A stretch of 64,000 nucleotides of DNA from Prunella strophiata (taxonomy: Eukaryota > Chordata > Aves > Passeriformes > Prunellidae): positions 3,463,006-3,527,005 of the forward strand of contig JAZBQD010000019.1 of NCBI GenBank assembly GCA_036583965.1. The letters run 5' to 3'. Shown piece after piece: positions 59,306 through 64,000 of the stretch. The notes under the pieces are model-generated. The model saw nothing but the letters and a program-made list of their open reading frames with translations. It ran no database searches and was not told the origin of the DNA. Both the position numbers and the translations under genes were made by a program. How positions within the stretch are numbered: position 1 is the first letter of the stretch; each line of letters opens with the position of its first letter.

Positions 59306-62300
59306 TGGAAATCTTCAGTTTTCATTTAAATTGCTGCTCTGTCCAGTGGGATCCAAGGATGGGAGCTTGGAGGAACTTTGGGAAGGAAGGGCTGGAGTGA
59401 ATTTGGTGGGGAAATGAGCACAGGGCAGTGGTAACCAGGTCCTGCTGCTTTGGCAGCTCTGGTTCCTGGTGCTTGGCAGAAGTGCCATCAGCTGGTTTTG
59501 GTGTGGGAGTAGACACAGGAAACTGCCCCACATTAATTCCAGCTGGAGCCCCTGTGGCAGTTTCATTGCCTTTAGATCAGATAATATCAGATCTGGTTGA
59601 CCATCAAACAGAGGGGAAGCTGAGCACACAGGGTTTCACAAGGCAAATGATGCCTCTGATGGCTCCTTTAGGGTTAAAAGGCCAGTTCTTAAGGAGTTTT
59701 AAATATGTAGATATTACCTGAAGAATGGTTTAAAAAAATGGTTGTGTTCCTGTAGGTGTTTGAGAGGCTGGTGTGTCAATCTGTCACACTGTCAGACCTG
59801 GCCTGGGAGCTGCTGTGGATCCTTCCCAGTGTTGGGATGAGGCAAAGAGTTTGTGCCAAAGCCTCTGGCTTAGGAGAATCTGGTGCTGTTATAGATGTCC
59901 TGAAGGGTGTTTGGGAAGGGAGGGGTGACTTGGCTGGGGGATGGCAGAATTGCATGTCTGGTGAATTATTCTTTTGAAGACAAAGATCATATAACAACCT
60001 AAGACTGAGCTCCATGGTGGGAGAATGGACATGGAACCTTGTTCTTGCAAAAAAAACAAATACCCTTATCTTATTATAAAGCCTCAGCACTGACTTTTTC
60101 CACCCTTATGACTGTTTTTGGTATTAACTCTTGAGTTCTGCTCTGAAACACTTGCTGCTTGCTTCCTTCTGCATCCTGAGTGTGCTGATGCTCTTTGCCC
60201 AGCTGATCCAGAGTGACATCCCTGTGAAACATCCCAAAGCTTGCCCTGCATGGAGGTGGGGTGGTCAAATGTGTTTTTACACATGTTTTTACCAACAGGG
60301 TGATTGTTGCTCAGATCCAGTCCTGAGGCCACGGCCTCCTTTCAAGAAAGTAAATTTTCTGAGAGGATGTGCCCACCCTTTGAACTGGTTTGTTGATCAG
60401 TTACTGTTGCTACAGCTAAAACTGCACTTTCACTAATCAAAATATCAAAAGCTGTGGTGAATTGCTACACAGATGGGGAGACCTTGACTGCAGCCTGGTG
60501 GAGTTGATACATTTGTTTTTCTAGGCTGCAGCAGTGCTCAAACCTGGTGATAAGACAGGGAATTTTGTGGGACCGTTCCCCGAGCTCCGTCCGCGGCTGA
60601 GAGGATGTGTTGCTTTCTGCTGCCAAAACCAGAGTCCTTCCCACATCTTGTGCAGAAAGGCATATGTTTGGGGGTGGTTTCAGAGAGGGAGAAGAACACG
60701 ATTAGGGTTTTAACTTCCTCTTCTGTTTTGTTTCTCTGTGCATCTGTATTTCAGTTTTTCGGGCTGTACCCGACTCTGTGCAAAACTTAAATCGGCTGCA
60801 GCTCCTTCTGCTAAGGATCAGCCTTGGTACAGAAACAGTGGTAGTTAAAAGGCAGTAAGTATATCTGCTAGCTTAAATGCTGGTTTTTTGGGTTTTTTTT
60901 TTCCTCTTTTCCTTTTTTTTAATTCACAAACACAGCTTTTTACTCCTCACACAGTAGGAATTTGTCAGGAGCTTGCCTGGCCTTAATAGCCTATTTCAGC
61001 TCTTTTCTATAGCCCAGCAGCTACAGAGGGGGGGAAAAAGGCATGCTTTGTATGGAGCTGTGGTTGGGTCTGTGCTGCAGTGCCCATCTGAACTTGGCTG
61101 TGTCTATTTTGTCAGCTTTTCCTTCCCTCTTAGTAGTTGCTGGTCCCTTCCTAAACCCAAGAAATCTCACCATACAGTGCCTGTGCTTGGATCAGGGTTC
61201 TGGCTGCTCCTGACCTGAACCACTTCTCTTGATGGTTTTGCTTCTCGAGGTCTTCATTGCAAACAAGATATCTTTGGGTTTCAATTCTTTGTCTGGCTTT
61301 TTATCTTTTACTTCTCAATTGATCTCCAGAGGAGAGAGACAAGGACAAAACATGTGGTATTCTTAACCAGGGATCCAAGGAGAGGGTGTAAGCTATTGGA
61401 AAAGTGAGTGGCATTCTTGAAGTGGTGTGGTTGCATTTATTTGGGTGTGGATATAATCATGCTTCTGTGATACAGTTCCTGCTGAGTTTGAAATGCTAGT
61501 GTTAGTAAAGCCAGAAGGAGAGCCAGACAAAAGCTTGGAGAAAAGTCAGAATTTCAGTGCCTCTTAGTGATGGTTCATGGGAAAGTAATGATTTTGTGTT
61601 TGATTTTTCTAAAGCACTGGGCATATGCTTTTCTTCTCTGTGAATTACTGTTTGTGAATATATATCTTTCCAGCATGGGAACATCAGAAACACCTGGTTT
61701 TGTGCCTAGGTTTCACTCATAGAGGTAGGTCCTTGTTAGAGACTCTGGGTAGTCTGATGAAAATGGTGTTTAACTACAAAGCTTCAATTTCTGCTGTTGC
61801 TGATTGTGGCAGCCTAATTCCTGGTCTTCCTGAATCCCTGGAGCAGAGGACATGCTCTCCTCCTCCTGCTCTGCCACTGCCCTGCCTCCATCTCCTCCAC
61901 CCCACACGTTTCTTAGCCTTGTCTAGAGCTCAGCAGAGATTTCTTCATGAAGACTGGAATGTGTTTATATAATATTTTATATATTATTTTAGGCTCCTGC
62001 TACTCAAATGTAGGCAAACCCTTAACCTCTTATTCGCCATCATTAGACGAACTGTGGAATTGCTGTAGCAGACATCAAGTCAGGTGGATCTAAACCAGCT
62101 TCTGTTTTTCCTGCCTGGAAGGTTGATCCTTCACCATTCTCCTGGCAAGTGTGGCTACCAAGAGCAGGTTTTCCAGGCCAGGAGTGTTTAGTGGGAGCTT
62201 TGATTGTGAACCACACCGGTCAAGCAGTGCTGGGCTGGGCATAGTGGGGACTCCTCTGTGTGGGAGGCATTGGGAAGGGGGTGATGTGAGAGGCTCAATC

Positions 62301-63260
62301 CCTGCAAAAGCAGGGGTAGGGACAGCAGTAGGAACACTGGGCAGAGCTGCTGAAAAGGAGAGAACAACCTGCTGCACTAAATCACAGCTCCCCTGGGGAC
62401 ACAGCTCCATAGTTAGCATCCTCAAATGGCATTCCTTTATTACGGCATCATTGTGCACAGTCCTCTAGAGAGGAAGCAAACAGTCTCTAAAACAATCTGC
62501 TGGCAGCTCAGGCTGGAGCATTTGAGGTTTTCCAGGGCTCTTTTGCTGTGTCACTCTTCCCTTTAATGTTCCAGCTTGAAGGTTGTTGTTCTTTCTCCAT
62601 CAAAGCGCGTTAAAGCGCCGGTAAGAGTGTCTGCTCCAAGGACAAGGTGGAGAAGGCAGCAGCCAAGGGAGAACAAGAGATACTGCAGAACAGCTTTGTT
62701 CTGGTGTAATCTGTCTTATCTGCATGTGATGCAAAGACAGGGCAGTTTTCACAAGACTTGGAGGCTGCGTGGTGACATGTTTTCTGTCCTTTTATAAAAT
62801 CCACCACGTTATTTTGATTAGAGCGCTAACGTAACTCCTGGCAGCCTCAAATCTCACTGCTAGCAGCTACTTCCCTCCAAAGCCTGATGTGGTGCTAACA
62901 AGCAGAGAGATCTTGTGCGTCCTGTTTACATGGAGCTGGGAAGACAGCGTGTTCCGTGGGAGGTGCCAAGGTAGAGCTGCAGTTGGATATAAGGTGAAAA
63001 AACTCTGTGTGTGCAGGCAGGCTGTGGTGGGGCGTGTTCATTTGTGTTTGGTGGTGTTCAGGAACTCCAGCTGCAACACTGGCATGATGATGTTAAGTTC
63101 TTTTATATCTGAATATGTATCTTTTATATCTATGCATGCGTGGCATGTTTGTGTTTGTATATATTTATATTTATATCTATTCTCTCTCATGGGAAAGTCC
63201 ATGTCCTGATCATCTGCTCTTGTGATCTTCTCATGTAGCTCTGTGTTGTTCAGTTTCTAG

Positions 63261-63456
63261 GTGGCAGAGACACGGTGAAGCTGAGTGTGGGGCAGGCAGA
63301 GCTGATGGGGGAGCCTGGGGTGTAGCCCAGGATGGACTGGCTGTGACGACGACGTGCCTTAGCTGGAGAGGTCGTTACCATGAGGAGTTCCTGCAGAGCT
63401 GGCCTCCACAGGGAACCACTGAATTCCACATCCTCCACCTTCCATCAAGTCAAACG
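63261..63456 (+). other. Weak candidate FBXO34 untranslated exon
   Basis: An acceptor-like CAGTTTCTAG|GTG at 63260/63261 and a donor CAAACG|GTAGGA at 63456/63457 bracket a segment slightly richer in CpG than its surroundings. It has no coding similarity. It could be a 5' UTR exon or chance. Confidence 0.15.
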
Positions 63457-64000
63457 GTAGGAACACACTGGCTGCTCTGCTCTGCTCTGCCTGCAGCTGA
63501 GGGCTCAGCACTGATATTGAGCCTTCTCCTTCTCCTCTCCCATTGTCTTGTGCTGTCACTCAAAGGTTTGCTCGGAATTCTGACTTTCGGGTGGTGTTTA
63601 AGCGAAACGTTGTAATGACTTAAGGGCAGAAATGTTCTTTGACGTTTTTATTTGATAATGACAACTCCAGATTCACTGCAGCTGGTAGTGTACTTGCAGA
63701 AATCCTTGGGTTTTCTAGCAACAGCTGTAAATTAGTTTGGGAAACATGACTTTGAAGTAAAATTTAATTGGCGAAAGGCTCGTCAGAGTAGGCTTTAAAA
63801 CATGCAGGCAGCTTAAAGCAAGTGGAAATGCTGGCAGTCATTGTTGTGGTTTGTCTTACTATGGACTAAGTAATTAGATTAGTTTAAGCTCAGATTTTGC
63901 ATTGCTCACTCTCCTGTGTCTCTTATTAAGGAGAAATGCACGATTGATTTCAAACACTTGTGCTTATGTGACAATTAAGTGAACGCCTCTCACTGTGTCT

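Larger units (their letters stand above)
35267..64000 (+). other. FBXO34: Probable FBXO34 intron 1 (runs off the window)
   Basis: No frame in these 28.7 kb resembles a protein I recognise, and the F-box protein coding exon is not present. Content: CR1 copies near 45575, 52865, 54625, 56405 and 59210; T/A runs at 36862, 38462, 39054, 43032 and 43209; microsatellites near 44625, 57728 and 63150; otherwise unique non-coding DNA. The intron assignment is inferred from gene order and the upstream CpG island, not from splice evidence. Confidence 0.45.

Noticed and set aside
1..64000. CRISPR arrays, bacterial operons, tRNA or rRNA genes
   Set aside because: Repeats are CR1, LTR, minisatellite or homopolymer. 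No spaced identical short repeats, tRNA cloverleaf or rRNA sequence was noticed by eye. A tRNAscan-SE and Rfam scan would settle small RNAs.

Overview
The window looks like bird nuclear DNA, probably a songbird. Evidence: many CR1 LINE fragments in both orientations, a roughly 715-bp LTR of avian retrovirus-like design, short introns, CpG-island promoters, and two vertebrate genes that can be read exon by exon. The gene order matches the conserved vertebrate block MAPK1IP1L - LGALS3 - DLGAP5 - FBXO34. LGALS3 and DLGAP5 are identified from protein sequence. FBXO34 is placed only by synteny and a CpG island.

Layout. 1-2.0 kb: non-coding, probably downstream of MAPK1IP1L, with CR1 pieces. 2.0-7.0 kb: LGALS3 (galectin-3) on the + strand, with a CpG-island non-coding exon 1, a six-residue first coding exon, a Pro/Gly/Ala/Tyr repeat exon, and three carbohydrate-recognition-domain exons. 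As given, the repeat exon carries two separate single-base insertions that break the reading frame. 7.3-8.0 kb: an LTR on the - strand in the gap between the two convergent genes. 8.6-28.5 kb: DLGAP5 (HURP, mitotic spindle factor) on the - strand. I could place 18 coding exons whose phases all agree and whose lengths sum to 2,466 nt (821 residues plus stop). Its promoter (28.5-28.75 kb) has six same-orientation CCAAT boxes followed by a CHR-type TTTGAA, the architecture of a G2/M cell-cycle promoter. 28.9-34.8 kb: intergenic, with CR1 copies and a 46-base T run. 34.85-35.7 kb: a strong CpG island, the likely FBXO34 promoter and exon 1 (+ strand). 35.3-64 kb: no recognisable coding exon. It is best read as the first intron of FBXO34, with CR1 copies, homopolymer runs and microsatellites.

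Functionally the two readable genes are independent neighbours: a secreted/cytosolic beta-galactoside-binding lectin, and a microtubule-bundling mitotic protein driven by a cell-cycle promoter. No novel multi-gene system, RNA gene or CRISPR is visible. The observations most worth checking are the LGALS3 double frameshift, the compact CCAAT/CHR promoter, and two local tandem duplications inside DLGAP5 introns.
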